From: Cutaneotrichosporon cavernicola
Taxonomy: Eukaryota; Basidiomycota; Tremellomycetes; Trichosporonales; Trichosporonaceae
Assembly (NCBI RefSeq): GCF_030864355.1
Contig: NC_083397.1
Coordinates: forward strand, 1,612,001-1,676,000
Direction of reading: 5' to 3'
Length of the DNA stretch: 64,000 nucleotides
Both the position numbers and the translations under genes were made by a program. The stretch's first letter is position 1; every line of letters begins with the position of its first letter. The notes under the pieces were generated by a model. It had not been told where the DNA came from, did no database searches, and worked only from the letters and a program-made list of their open reading frames with translations. Positions 13,711 to 25,492 of this stretch are shown here, piece by piece.

Positions 13711-14916
13711 ATGCTCCGCACCGCTCTCGCCCGCCTCCCCCGCGTCGGCGCCTCCTCCGCTCAGGTGCGCGCGTTTACCGCGTCCTCGGCGCGCGCGGAC
13801 GACATCATCAAGAAACTCGAGGAGAGTTTGACGCCGCGCGAGGCTGTCGAGCGAAAGCGGAAGGAGTTTGAGGCCAAGTACGGTGACAAGCTCAAGAAGA
13901 AGGTCGAGGCGTGAGTGTTGTCTAAGCTCCAGGTTGTTCGCTGTTGCTCGTTGTGTCCCAAGTTCGCCGCTGACCCAAGCGAGGGCGTCGCCAACCTCGA
14001 CGCCCTCAAGACCAAAAAGGTCGTCCCCTCGATCCTGGCCAAGCGCAAGGCCGAGCAGTACCGCCAGGAAGAGGCGGACCGCGCCGAGCGCGACCGAATC
14101 GAGCAGGAGCGTGTCCTCTCCGAAGCCAAGGATGCCAAAAACACCGCCTTTGCCGAGAAGAAGGCAGCTGCCCGAGCAGCCAACCCAGACCGCGACACGA
14201 CGGGCGTCAAGCCCCTCTCGAGCGTGATCAACCTCCCTCTCATCTTGATGACACCGCACAGCCAGTCGCAGGTCGCAGCCATCTGGAACACGTTCCACAC
14301 AACCCATCCCACGTTGGCAGGAAGCTACCTGTCTGCAACCCTGCCGAAGGAGACGTACCAGGGCATGCTACAGCTTGCGAAGAGCGACCCATTCTTCGTG
14401 GTTCCACTTCCGCGTCAGGGGAAGGACGGCGCTTCGGACGCCTTTGAGATGTTTTACCTCCAGTGGTTGTTCCATGTGCCTCCGGCTGCACCACCTCTCG
14501 CTGATGGGAAGCCGACAGGGCCGCTGCCGCCCGTTACTAGCGTTATCTTTACGCCGCTCGAGGAGTTCAAGCAGGCTGGCGAGTGGGCACAGCCTTACCT
14601 CGTCCTCACGCATTATCCCGACCTCGCGGATAGCCATGGCCTTGTACTGATGCGCGGAGAGATTAGCGCGCAGACCGCAGGCGGGCCGCCCGGCGCCGTC
14701 GATAACCCCGGATACCTCCTTACGCAGCAGGACGCGCAGCTCCTCACTCTCGCCCTCCAGCGGTTCTACTGCTCCGATATTGCGCCGCCGAACGAAACCG
14801 CCAAGGACAAGGACGAGCGGTTGAAGCGCAAGCAGGCGCTTCGCGACTTCCGCGAGAAGCCCGAGGAGTGGGACTGGAACGGCCTCGTTGATATGGCGTA
14901 CGGTGGCCTCGCTTAG
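13711..14916 (+). CDS. ATP11: F1-ATPase assembly chaperone Atp11
   Basis: This mitochondrial matrix chaperone binds the F1 beta subunit during ATP synthase assembly. Exon 1 is 13711-13910 and exon 2 is 13980-14916, giving 378 residues. Residues 1-30 are rich in Arg, Ala and Ser and lack acidic residues, as expected for a mitochondrial presequence. A long charged helix rich in Lys and Glu follows. The C-terminal domain carries the family blocks F-Y-L-Q-W-L-F-H, I-F-T-P-L-E-E-F-K, Y-L-V-L-T-H-Y-P-D-L-A-D-S-H-G and V-L-M-R-G-E-I. The acceptor at 13979 was chosen over the earlier AG at 13964 because only it keeps frame. Confidence 0.92.
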
Positions 14917-14986
14917 AAGATGCATGATAGATGAGGAAGTGACTACATTTGCATATGGTGATCCGCTCTACTGCTACATCTACTGT

Positions 14987-17191
14987 CTACTCAATCACGA
15001 TCGCGTCCGCTTCGCCTGCACCCGTCTTGCGCTTCTTGGCTGGTGTCTCCAAGTCATCTGCGGCCGTGCGCTTGGCGCCTGTCGGCTCAGGAGGCCCGCT
15101 ATCGTCGAAAATAATCTCATCGTCGCCCGCCTCGGACAGCGCTGCATCAGGTGTGGGACGCTTCGGCACATCCGGCACTGACTCGGGCAGAGTGTACCCC
15201 TTATCTGAATCCTCGTCTAGCGCAGTGATGCAAAAGTGGACACGGCAGTAGACGCTGTCCTCATCTGCGACTGTGAGATACTGGCCACGGGTGACGCCGA
15301 GGTCGGCCAGTGTCCTTCCAAGGTTGTCATCGAAGTCCGGGTCCGCAAGTAGACGGCCTCCCTCCATAATGAGGGCTTCGTAGTCGTCGTCACCAGCGAC
15401 GGCTGGCTTGAGCCACTCTTGCACGACCTCCTCGATGAACTTGCCAAGCGTGAGCTTCTGCAAGTCGACTTTGAAAGGGATGTAGATGTCGTTGCACACT
15501 GCGCACGCTGGGTTGGGCTTGTCAATGTCGCTGTTCTTGATCGGCCAGTTGGTGGACTGACGCAGGAAGGACTGGTCCAGCGTCGCCTGGTCCTTGAGAA
15601 CCGCCAGCGCCTTCATCACGACCAGGCCGGCGACAATCGCGTTAGTGGTCGCAATCGCGGGGATGATGTTGCCAGCCATTTCTGTTGTTAGCTCACATGT
15701 GTCACCCAAATGGAGCTGACGCACCTTTGACCTGGAAGCGTGTGCAGGTGGGGATACCGTACGCTGTGGCGCGGAGGTTTGCAACGGCAGTGACAAAGTC
15801 AAGCGTGTCGTTGTCGTCCTTGTCAAACGACAGGACCACGTCAGGGTGCACGATTGCGCGGGCAGAGAGACGCTGACAGCTGTCAAGGAACAGCTCGAGG
15901 TTCTCCTTGGTGGTGAGCTCCTTCTGGTCCTTGAGCGTCGCTCCGTTGACCTTCCGTGGGACAGGGGCCTTGGCTGGTGCAGCGGAGCCGTTTGCTGTGG
16001 GTCCCTTGACCGGAGCCTGGCGCAGTGGAGGAGGGACAAACTCGCCAGCCATGATCTTATCGTAATCGAGCGCAACGGGTTTGACGCGTCCGGGACGCGT
16101 CCACATGTCCTCCATAGACAGCAAGCGGTTGATGTCGTCGAAGAAGACCTGGTGTCAACTCCGTTAGGCGTTAGGCAACCTTGAGCTGACCTTGCTAAAC
16201 ACGCGCTGTGGCCCATCCTCCTCGCCCAGCATGCGCCGCACTTCCCGGAACGCCTCCGCCTCCTTCTTCAGGTTGTCAATCTCCTCCGCTAACGATCAGC
16301 ACGGGTGATTAACGCGAGACTAACCGTTCTCGCCGTCGGCCTTGGCCTTGTCCAGTTCCTCCGTGTCGAGTGCCTCGTCGTCCTCGCCAAACAGTTTGCT
16401 GACAGTTCAGCTTGTACCAAGGACTGCTTGCTCACCCAAATAGGTACGTCTTGCCCCACACGATGCAGTGGATAGGTTCGCTCGGCGTCGAGCGGATGGT
16501 GCAAACAGGGAATGACTTGGGCTGAGGCCGCGTGACGCAATCGTAACAGACAGTCTCACCCTGCGGTCAGCTTGCCGAAAGTACCAAAGCTCACCTTGAT
16601 GATGGGGTTGGCCTGACCCAGGTAGCCCGCCGTGCCCGACTCAATGAGAGGCACCTGGGCCGCGAGGCAGAGTTTGTTAATGTGGCGACGCGCGTCTGGT
16701 GTCAGCTCCACTCTTAGCATCCCTCACCCATGTTGTCAAGCGCGCTCATGACAACCCCAAACTGCTTGATCCACTCGACATCATTCTCGGGCTCCTTGAT
16801 GTTGCCGTGGCGCGCGTGGATCTTGATGCCCGAGGAAGGGTTGAAGTGACGCGCAGTGGCCGCGGCAACGATCGACTTGGGCTTCGAGATGTCGGGCTTG
16901 CGGAAGAGGAACTGACGGTTGAGGTTAGACAAATCGATCGTGTCAAGGTCGATCTGGTGTGAGTAGGTTTAGGTGGAGGAAGGTGCAGGTGGGTCAGGGA
17001 ACGCACGATCTCGATATTCTTGAAGCCGACGAGCACGAGGTTCTTAACTGGGCGTTAGACAAGATGGAAGTGAGTCACTTACGGAGCTCGCACCCGATAC
17101 CACCGGAGCCAACCAAGAGGACGGGCGTTTCGCGGACCTTTGAGAAGAGCTTGGGACCAAGGAGGGCCTCGGTGCTGGAGAGGCGCCCCAT
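14987..17191 (-). CDS. UBA2: SUMO-activating enzyme subunit Uba2
   Basis: This is the catalytic half of the SUMO E1 (with Aos1). It adenylates SUMO and holds it as a thioester before transfer to Ubc9; it is nuclear. Nine exons were read: 17191-17083, 17047-17007, 16953-16728, 16695-16595, 16560-16436, 16398-16325, 16288-16191, 16148-15725 and 15681-14987, giving 630 residues. The N-terminus has the ATP-binding G-S-G-G-I-G, followed by [16 protein letters not shown]. Zinc ligands are C164 and C167 (C-Y-D-C) and the later C-A-V-C. The catalytic cysteine is C179 in [12 protein letters not shown] ubiquitin-like domain follows (around [11 protein letters not shown]). The tail has an acidic, SUMO-interaction-like D-D-E-I-I-F-D-D and a basic P-A-K-K-R-K signal. 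Confidence 0.95.
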
Positions 17192-17746
17192 TGTGAGAGT
17201 GTGAGATGCGTGTTTTGAGAGGAGAGCGACGCGAGCAAGTTGGGGTCCCTTGAGTAATCTCCAGACTCATGGTCGCGAGGGCGAATCAAATGCCTCATTC
17301 CAGGCACGTAATCACCACGTGGAGTCTCTAATGACGTTTTTTTTTAGGAAACAATGTTGACAGTTATTGTGTTTGAATTTCTATCGTGGATATCCTTACG
17401 GTTAAGGGTGTGAAATTGCCACCCATGAGCCCCTATTGTTGCATCCCACTGTACAAGGGGTTCGATTGTTCGACTCATACCCAAACCACTGCATGTTCTG
17501 TCACCCAGTCTCACTTGAAATCTTAACCATTCCGGCTCTTTCGCCTCCTCCCATCCACCGCCGCCGCCTTCAACCCACCCCTCCATCTCATCCCACCTCT
17601 TATCGCTATCTCTTATCTTTCAAGCGCCAGGCCATCACTCAAAAGACAGCTTGTAACACCCGTAGGACATCAGCAAGAGCCGTAAGGCCTCAGCTTTTTT
17701 GAGCCCTCGTCGTTGCCAGTACCCGACTCCCACTTGACGCGGAAAG
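17192..17746. promoter_or_regulatory. Divergent intergenic region, UBA2 / BRF1
   Basis: This 555-bp region lies between two divergent genes. It contains an uninterrupted T run near 17337-17345 and a pyrimidine-rich stretch (about 17540-17600) before BRF1. No gene was found. Confidence 0.55.
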
Positions 17747-20075
17747 ATGGCTCCCCCAGTAAGCACGGACCCTACCCTCTTCGAACACCTGGCTGACGTC
17801 CAGAAGCAGTGCCCGTCCTGCGGTGGCAGAGAGATTGCGACTGACTATGCCCTCGGTGTTGTACTGTACGTAATGCGCGGGTGGGCGAGCATCGTTAACC
17901 TTCAGATGCCAGTCGTGCGGTCTCGAGCTAGAAAAGGGCATCCTAGTCTCCGAGGTCGGCTTCACGGAAGGTGCTGGCGGGCGTATGCACGTACAGGGCA
18001 CTTTTGTGTCCAACCACTCGAGTACGTTTGTGCTGGCTGCATCCGTGAGAAGCAGCGCTGACAGACAGCGGGTATCAATTCATTCCGCGGCCATGGTCCC
18101 ACCTCTGAGAACATCAAGGAGGAAGGTGCGTGCGCAGTGTGTGGCACTTCTGATACCAGGCCGCAAACGTATCCAGATGATCTGCAACCAGATGGGTATC
18201 CTCCCGTCGGTGCAGCGTGGTTCTCAGCGCTTCTACTCACTCGCGGTCGACAACAAGTTCAACCGCGGCCGCCGCACCGACTACGTCGTCGCGTCCTGCA
18301 TCTACCTGTACTCTCGCTTCGAGAAGGACGCCCTCATGCTCATCGACTTTAGCGAGCGTCTACAGGTAAGCTACTGGCGCTAGGATGCCTAACGTCAGAT
18401 CAACGTGTACGAACTAGGCGCTACGTACCTCAAGCTCCGCGCCGCTCTCAACCTCGACCAGGTTCTCCCGGAGATCGACCCGGCTGTGTACAACATTCGC
18501 TTTGCGAACCGCCTAGATTTTGGGAACAAGGCGACGATGGTTGCGCGCGAGGCGTCGCGCCTCGTTAAGCGCTTCAAGGCCGACTGGATGACGGCTGGTC
18601 GCCGTCCTGCTGGAATCTGTGGCGCGTGCATCGTGATAGCGTCGCGCATGAACGACTTTCTTCGCACCCCCGAAGAGGTCGCGCAGGTCGTCAAGGTGTC
18701 GCCTCAGACGATCAAGAAGCGCCTACAGGAGTTTGCGCAGACGGCGATGGCATCCAAGAGCGTTGCAGAATGGCGTTCGATGACTGATGCCGAGCTAGAA
18801 GCGGTAAACAAGGACGAGCTCCCGCCAATCATCAAGGAGCAGCGGGCTCGTGAGGAGCGCAAGCGCCGTCGCGAAACGGCTTTTGATGAGAGCAGCACCA
18901 AGCCTAACACGCGCGCGAGCAGCCGCGCCAGCAGCCGCGCTCCGACCCCCGTCGCGTCGCCCGGTACACCGCAGAAGCGCCGTCGCCTCGCTCCCAAGGA
19001 CACTGAATCCGTCCCTCTGAGTGGCGATGCTGCCGCCGACGCAGCGTTAGCTGAGGTCGCGCTCGACATAGGTGACGAGGCAGAGGAGGGCGAGGAGGAC
19101 ACGAACCTCGAGGAGCTCTCGAAGGAGGACTACGTCGGCGATATCCAGAAGGCCGGAGACGACAGCGAGCTAGCGCGCAACGAACGCCGTATTGAGCGCC
19201 GGCGTCTATTCCGGGGCGTCAAGGCTGTTGGAGGCGACGACGACGACGAGGAGCTGGACGAGCTAGCCGCCGATGCGGACGAGTACGACGACAATGTGGA
19301 CGCCAAGGAGGATGGCAAAGAAGAGTCGGCAGCCACCTCCGGAGGATTCAAGGACCTGCCAGACACGCCGTCGTGGGACGACAAGGAGGCCGTGTACGCG
19401 TACATTGAGGCGAATATCTTTGGTGACGAGGGTGACCTCCTCTACGCGACGCCCGGGGATAAGACGGCTCGCATTGAGCGCTGGTTGCGCGGCCGCGAGC
19501 CCAAGGATGTCATCTCGGAGATGCGGCGTGTTCAGTGGGCCCGCCACAAGCGCGAGTACGACGCAAAGCAGAGCGTCCACGAGACCATGAGCGACATCGA
19601 CGACGACGAGCTCGAGAACATTTACGTGATGGAGGACGGCGAACAGGCTGCGCGCGCACGTATGTGGCTATCGCATAACGCTCGTTGGCTCGAGGAGGAC
19701 AAGGAGCGTCAAATCAAAAAGGCGGCGCTGGCCGAGGCTGCCGAGCAGAAGCGCGCGGGCCGCCCGCCACGCAAGAGCTCGAAACGGCAGAAGCGCACGG
19801 CGCCGTTTGCGAGCGCACGTGAAGCGATCGACAACTTTGCCAGCACCAAGAAGTTCTCGAGCCGCATCAACATGGACGCGATTCGGCGTCTGGACGCCGG
19901 CGAGGAGTACGACCTTCAGAGCATGCCGGACGACGATGACAAGGATGACAAGATCGACGACAAGGTCGATGACAAGGTTGATGATGCCGACGACGATGAT
20001 GAGGACTTTGAGTTTGACATCCCACCAGGCCAGCTTATTGAGCACAAGGACGACACGTCCGACGAGGAGGACTAG
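17747..20075 (+). CDS. BRF1: TFIIIB subunit Brf1
   Basis: Brf1 is a TFIIB-related factor that recruits RNA polymerase III to tRNA and 5S genes with TBP and Bdp1. Exons are 17747-17865, 17906-18021, 18069-18125, 18160-18365 and 18399-20075, giving 724 residues. The N-terminal zinc ribbon uses C22, C25, C41 and C44. The linker G-G-R-M-H-V-Q-G-T-F-V-S separates Brf1 from TFIIB. Two cyclin folds follow, including F-N-R-G-R-R-T-D-Y-V-V-A-S-C-I-Y and G-R-R-P-A-G-I-C-G-A-C-I. The C-terminal half is charged and carries the Brf1 homology block around D-E-L-E-N-I-Y-V-M-E-D-G-E. The last 40 residues are a nearly pure Asp/Lys tract. Four short introns (33-47 nt) cluster at the 5' end. Confidence 0.95.
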
Positions 20076-20295
20076 TCTTGGGACCACAGGAGGCGACCGT
20101 ATGCGACACGGAGTCAGAAGGCAGGGTGCTAGAGTGGAGTGTACGCTACCCATACCCAATCCATTTCCAACCATTGTATCATAACACATGCAAAGCATTT
20201 GTGCCTCGGGCAGCATGTGGAAACGTCTACTGCGCAAATGGAGTCGGTATAGGGTATTAAGCTCGAGCATCGACACTGGGATCCCAGACACCCGT

Positions 20296-21280
20296 CTATC
20301 TTATCGTCTTCATCTGGTACTCGGTGTACCAGTTGAGGCCAAGGAGCGCTGGCGTCAGCAAGTTGTGTGCCCGTAACTCACAAGGCTCCTTCAACGACAT
20401 GTGCTGGTATCCGAGCATGGCGAGCTTTCGTCAGCTACTCCCCGAATTGTTGTTAATCCAACTCACTCCACCAGCGTCCGAGGAGAAGTTGTACCCTGCC
20501 TGAATTGGAAGCTGGCACCACCGCGCAATAAACGACCGCGTAAAGTGACCGTGACTGAACAAAATGACGTCCGAATAATCAACTTCGTCATCCGGCACGC
20601 ACTCGGCCTTGGCGTGAATTTCGCGAATGCGGGCAATGACACGATCGACGCGTTCCGTCATCTGCTCTGGCGATTCCCCAGGCGTCCCATGGCCGGGAGG
20701 ACAGCCGTCACGCCAGATCTCCCAACCCGGGCGCTCCTTCCGAATGTCCTTGGTGAGCATGCCCTCGTACGCGCCATAGTCCCATTCCGCGATATCAGGC
20801 TCTGTAGACCATGAGCAGTCGGGAGGCATGTCGTTCTCAAAGAGCAGGCGAGAGGTGACTTGCGCCCGGGCGCGGGGGGAGACGATGATATGGCGAACGT
20901 GGGCCGGGTCGATTAGCTTGTCGGCGCCGATGACGCGGGGAGCCATGGCGCGGACCATGTCCACCCCGTTCTGGGTTAGGGGGATGTCGGTTGTGCCGGT
21001 CTGAGGTTAGCGGAGGAGGGGGTCGGAGAAGGACGCTTGGGCGACAGCAAGGTTGGAAAAGGAGGGAGGATTGGAGGGAGAAAAGCTGGGGAAAGGAAGA
21101 CTTGGGGAGGAAAACGTACGTGACGACCTGGTGTGAGTTCAGTTCAATCGGCCAAGTGACTCACCATTGATTGACCACTCGGTCTCGCCTGCTGTCAGCT
21201 TGTTCAACGATACAATCGAGCTCACCGTGCCGGATGAGATAAACACGCGGCATGCGCCTCCTACGTTCGCCGTTGTTCAT
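20296..21280 (-). CDS. SHB17: Histidine-phosphatase family sugar bisphosphatase (SHB17 type)
   Basis: This is probably a sedoheptulose-1,7-bisphosphatase, which feeds the riboneogenesis branch of the pentose phosphate pathway. Exons are 21280-21226, 21188-21165, 21127-21120 (8 nt), 21000-20467, 20424-20382 and 20348-20296, giving 238 residues. The phosphohistidine motif R-H-G-E-T-E-W is assembled across exons 1 and 2. Micro-exon 3 supplies R-H in N-G-R-H-T-G-T-T-D-I-P-L-T. Further family blocks are S-P-R-A-R-A-Q-V-T, E-W-D-Y-G-A-Y-E-G-M-L-T, I-W-R-D-G-C and the second catalytic H in S-H-G-H-F-T-R. The yeast enzyme has 271 residues and the same E-W-x-Y-G-x-Y-E-G-M-L-T block. A general phosphoglycerate-mutase-like phosphatase is the alternative. 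Confidence 0.85.
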
Positions 21281-22456
21281 TATGAGTATGCGAATGTGAA
21301 TGAGAGAGATGAAGAGGAAGGCGTGTGCTCTCGACTTTGACTGCTTGGTATTTGAACGTCATCTATCTCGGCCAGGTCATTGGGGCGGAGGCACCGATCC
21401 GCGCGCAATCGCCCCGAGCCGGCGGTAATGGCAGCAAGTCCCTGGGTCTGGGTTCAAAAAGGACATAATGACGGGGGTATTTCCACGCGATCAAGTCTAC
21501 TCGATCCACCCATATACCCTTGGACACATTCTGGCCCATGGTGCGTGGCCTGTGCACACAATCCATTCAGACACGATGCAGATCCCTGGCCCCTCGCCTG
21601 CGCCTGTCTCTGCGCCTGTCTCTGTCTCTGGTTTGGGGTTAATGTCGCGTGGTGGCGGAAGGCGGTGGAAGGGGAACGTGCCTCAAACAACTCTCGAGTG
21701 GGCAGAACCAAGGAGGGACAAAGTTAGAAGTTGCTGTTGCAGGAGGGGAATCTGGGGTGCTTGCTAAGGATGGCTCTTGGGGATTCCGGGGATTCTAGGC
21801 TGGATTAACATGGTGTGTTTTGGCGTGTAGCCTCGTGATGCTTGGACTTTGGACGCGGGCGCGACGCGGACGAACCCTTGACCGGGTCCCTATGACCCTT
21901 GTCCCCTAGCGGATGAGCCGCTATTCCCTGTGCCGAAGTAGATGTAATCTTTGGGCAAACCAAGGATTAACATGCCTTGGCGGCAAGGTAATATTCTAAT
22001 TGTGGTTGATACATCCCTGTTACCTGAATTGCCTCAACAAGCCTGAACAAGATGCATGGACCAAACTATCCTGACTCGTTCGGGTTATGTCAACCCTTCA
22101 AAACCCTTGACTTTTGTTTTCCATCCAATAGGCCTATGTCAGGAATTGAATCAAGTGATGAGCATTGACCCAAATCCTCAACAAGGCCCCCTTTGACAAC
22201 GACTTTGCACCAACCCACAACATCCTTCTTTCCACAATCCCTCATCAAAGTACCCTCTTTTACTACGCTCACTTTCATCTACATCTCTGTCAATCACCAA
22301 CACCAACACCAACATCCTCCTAACTCGTCTGCGACGATCCGCTTCGACCATTACCAACCCGTCGACGCCTATCCGCTCATTGTTCCTACGCCCATCGCAG
22401 CGCGACTCTCTCCAACCCTATAACTCTATAACTCCTCCCGGCTCCCCTCTTCCATC
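21281..22456. promoter_or_regulatory. Divergent intergenic region, SHB17 / GPI-type protein
   Basis: This 1.18-kb region is without a gene. The part before the plus-strand gene (22180-22456) is pyrimidine- and CAACA-rich, as is common for 5' leaders of highly expressed fungal genes. Near 21590-21630 the phrase CGCCTGTCTCTG is loosely repeated. Confidence 0.5.
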
Positions 22457-23830
22457 ATGAAGCTCTCCGCCGCTGCCCTCCTCCTCGCCTCCACGGCCTT
22501 TGGCGCCTCTGTGAGTCTCGATTTTGGCTCCTAGTCGCACAGAGTGTTGGATGGGCGCAATGGAATGTTGTTCGGGTTGTGTGCATGTTGACCGGGGAGA
22601 TGCGGAGGCGGGAAGGGTTCACCTGGTGGGCTAGGCGGGGAAGGGGGGGGGGGGGGGGGGTACAAGGTGACAAGGCGACAAGGTCATGTCACCATCGCAG
22701 TATCACAGCGGTTTACTGCTGTCACTTTGGTGTCCCAACGTCGTCGATGTTCAATGCCTCTGCAAATGGTCGTTCTCTCTTGAGACAACACCCCAGCTCG
22801 ACAAAGCTCCCCTGGTCTCGCTGCCTGACCATACACGCGTGGTACACAAACCGCACAGAGCCACTCGGTCCCTCTGATCGGTTATCGCAGTCATCGTTTC
22901 TGGAGTGATGGTTCTCAATCCGCCCACACTCACAACCTCCGCTAACCGCAGTCGTCTCTCATCCCTTCGGGCATCTCGTCCGGATGCACGACGTTCCTTG
23001 AGTCGCTCAACGCCGACCAGAACCTCCAGACCTGCGTCAACCCCCTGATCCAGGCCACGAATGCGTTCTCGCCCGTGTCGGGCAAGAACCCGTCATCGAG
23101 CGACCTCACCTCGGCTCTCAAGACCATGTGCTCGGCTTCGGGCTGCGACCAGTCCTACGTGGTCGGCAAGCTCAACGAGTTCTACAGTGCATGCCGCTCC
23201 GAGATTGACTCTGGCAACTCGAAGGTTGCCGAGCTCTACGACGTTCTCTACGTCTTCACGCCGCTAAAGGGCGCCGTCTGCTCGGTCGACTCTGGCTCGC
23301 AGGCTTACTGCGTCAACTCGATTCGCAAGGCCGGTGCCTCGTCGAACCCCGGCCCCGCCGGCTCCAAGTCGTTTGCATCGTCAGTCAACGCCGTCGCGGC
23401 CATTGCCAACAGCGCCGCCGACTACCTCTACAACGCTGCTGGTTTCTCGAAGCGTGCCGCGTCTCAGTCGTTTGCGTCGGTCGTGACCCCCAACGCGACG
23501 ACCTACCGCAACACCAACCTCCCCTTCCTCTTCCTTCAGCCCGACATGACCAAGGACCAGCTCTGCACCTCGTGCACTCGTCAGATCATGGTCAACTACA
23601 TCAAGTACGAGAACGGCATCGTCTACGGCCCTGGTCTTAGCAACTCGCCCATCCTCGGCGGCCAGAGCGGCCTCTGGAACGGCATCAAGACCGTGTGCGG
23701 CGACGCGTTCACCGGCGCCATTGTCACCGAGGCCGGCGGCAGCCTTCCCTCTTCGAATGCACTCTCGCGCGCGGCCGTCCCTGCCGTCGGTCTCGTTGCC
23801 GGTGTCGCGGCCCTCGTCTTCGTGCTCTAA
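22457..23830 (+). CDS. Secreted, probably GPI-anchored Ser/Cys-rich protein
   Basis: Exon 1 (22457-22510) encodes only a signal peptide (M-K-L-S-A-A-A-L-L-L-A-S-T-A-F-G-A-S). Exon 2 is 22952-23830. The protein has 310 residues. The mature part has about nine cysteines, many serines and several N-x-S/T sites. It ends in a small-residue region followed by a hydrophobic tail (V-G-L-V-A-G-V-A-A-L-V-F-V-L), the layout of a GPI-attachment signal. The pattern resembles uncharacterised fungal cell-surface proteins; I do not assign a function. The single intron is 441 nt, about ten times longer than most in this window, and contains an 18-nt G run. Separating the signal peptide from the body by a long first intron suggests that the intron may hold regulatory sequence, which is inference. 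Confidence 0.8.
22643..22660. repeat. G18 homopolymer in the first intron
   Basis: This is a run of 18 G, preceded by GGCGGGGAA, on the coding strand of the intron in the GPI-type gene. It could form a G-quadruplex in the pre-mRNA. Confidence 0.9.
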
Positions 23831-24378
23831 GTGTGAGCCCGGCGCTGGCGCCTCGCGCACACGTGTATCTCTACTTGTTTTCATGGACTGTGATTACTTT
23901 CAGGGCTTGTACAGTCCGCTTTTTATTCGCTTTGATTCTTTGGCGATGTTGGAATGAATCCTATAACTTTTGCGGGTGACCTGGTAACCTGATGATCTGG
24001 TGAAACCAGACGCGTAGCACACTGGAACAAGTCGCCATCGCGCGTCAGAAGATTCGTAGATCTGCAAGTGTTCAAGTGCCTGTTGCATGTCTAAGATGTA
24101 GGATGACGATAGAGTTCCTAAGTAATGTACCAGAATATGCTCTTTGCGGAAGCGAATCTCCTGGCTCTACTGCACTGTTCAATCCCTTCCACTCCACCGA
24201 CACGGTCCAACCTCCTCCTCACAACCAAACCATCCATCTTCAAACCGCAACCATTCGACTGGCATTCAAGCTCCTCCTGGCCTCTCTCGTGGCCACTTGT
24301 CTGTTCTTCTTCATCAATTCCTCTCCTTCTCCCACTCTTACTCCCTCGCCCTCCTCCCCCACGCCAGTAGCAGTCGAA
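23831..24378. promoter_or_regulatory. Intergenic region upstream of the thioesterase gene
   Basis: This 548-bp region separates the GPI-type gene from the thioesterase. The frame of the thioesterase stays open upstream from 24076 and would add about 100 residues including a hydrophobic stretch. I regard this as a 5' leader because the conserved domain begins right after the ATG at 24379. Confidence 0.5.
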
Positions 24379-25300
24379 ATGTCCGCGCCCCTCAAACACC
24401 TCCGCATGGCCTCGAAGGAGGCCCACACTGCTACCGTCATCTTCCTGCACGGTCTCGGCGACACTGGTGGGTCGTTTCGTGTTTGCGCCAACTTTGCTGA
24501 CTTTAGGAAACGGGTGGCTGCCAGTCGCTAAGATGCTTTGGGGCCAGCTGCCTAACGTCAAGTGGATTCTGCCGCATGCGCCGACTATCCCTATTACTGT
24601 TAATGGCGGTGAGTAAGGAGTCATCGTGCTACTCCCTTCTTGGCTAGCTCTAGCGGACACTCTCAGTGCTCGGGCACTCGCTCCGCCGACCGTCCTCTCT
24701 CGATGTCTACCTGGCTCGCTGAGCTGCTCACACTCGTTCGCACGTGCTTCGCTGACCCAAGGCTACCGCATGCCCGGCTGGTTCGACGTCATCACCTTTG
24801 ACCGCTCCATCACCCCTCGTCCCGAGGACGAGGCTGGCATCCTGGCCACTGTCGAGGCGGTCGACAAGCTGATCCAGGCTGAGGTCGACGCCGGCATCCC
24901 CGAGAACCGTATCGTCCTCGGCGGCTTTAGCCAGGGCGGCGCCATTGCCGTGGTCTCCCAGCTGATCGGCAAGCGCAACCTTGCGGGATACGTCTCGCTT
25001 TCGACTTGGGTGCCCCTCGCGCACAAGATTGAGGGCATGGCACGCAAGGACGCAAAGGACTTCCCTCTCTTTTGGGGACATGGGCGCGACGACGAGATTG
25101 TTCAGTACGAATACGGACGCCAGTCGATCGAGCTCCTCAAGCGTCTGGGTTTCGTCGAGCAGCCCGCTGATAAGGTGTTTGCTAGGCCTGGACTTGTTTT
25201 CCGCAGCTATCCCGGCATGGGACACAGCGCTTGCAATGAGGAGATTGCCGACCTCGCTGCTTGGCTTACCGAATGCCTCAAGACAGAGGGCGCCAACTAG
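24379..25300 (+). CDS. Acyl-protein thioesterase (APT1 type)
   Basis: This cytosolic serine hydrolase removes palmitate from S-acylated proteins such as Ras and G-alpha, and may act as a lysophospholipase. Exons are 24379-24466, 24507-24608 and 24762-25300, giving 242 residues, the usual family length. Visible motifs are F-L-H-G-L-G-D-T-G near the N-terminus, W-I-L-P-H-A-P, M-P-G-W-F-D, the nucleophile elbow G-G-F-S-Q-G-G (Ser120), G-H-G-R-D-D-E-I-V (probable Asp174) and G-M-G-H-S for the catalytic His. The second intron (153 nt) is longer than its neighbours. An upstream in-frame extension containing a possible membrane segment exists (from 24076), so a longer anchored form cannot be excluded. 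Confidence 0.92.
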
Positions 25301-25492
25301 GGCCAGGCGCGGGAGGACGTACACGGCGCCAGGCTGTGATTTCTATCGAGAGCGCGGCCTTCCGCACCAAAGCATGGCGCACCTAGATAGTATGCGTACA
25401 ATGCTAATCTTGTAACATGACGGATCTATGTGCAAGTGCGCACTAATACACTGCTCCAGCAGCATCCCAGGCTACCCAGCCAGCAGCCTACC

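Noticed and set aside
24076..24378. N-terminal extension with a membrane segment on the acyl-protein thioesterase
   Set aside because: The frame is open but the translated extension lacks conservation, and the domain starts normally at the ATG at 24379. It is mentioned as an alternative only.
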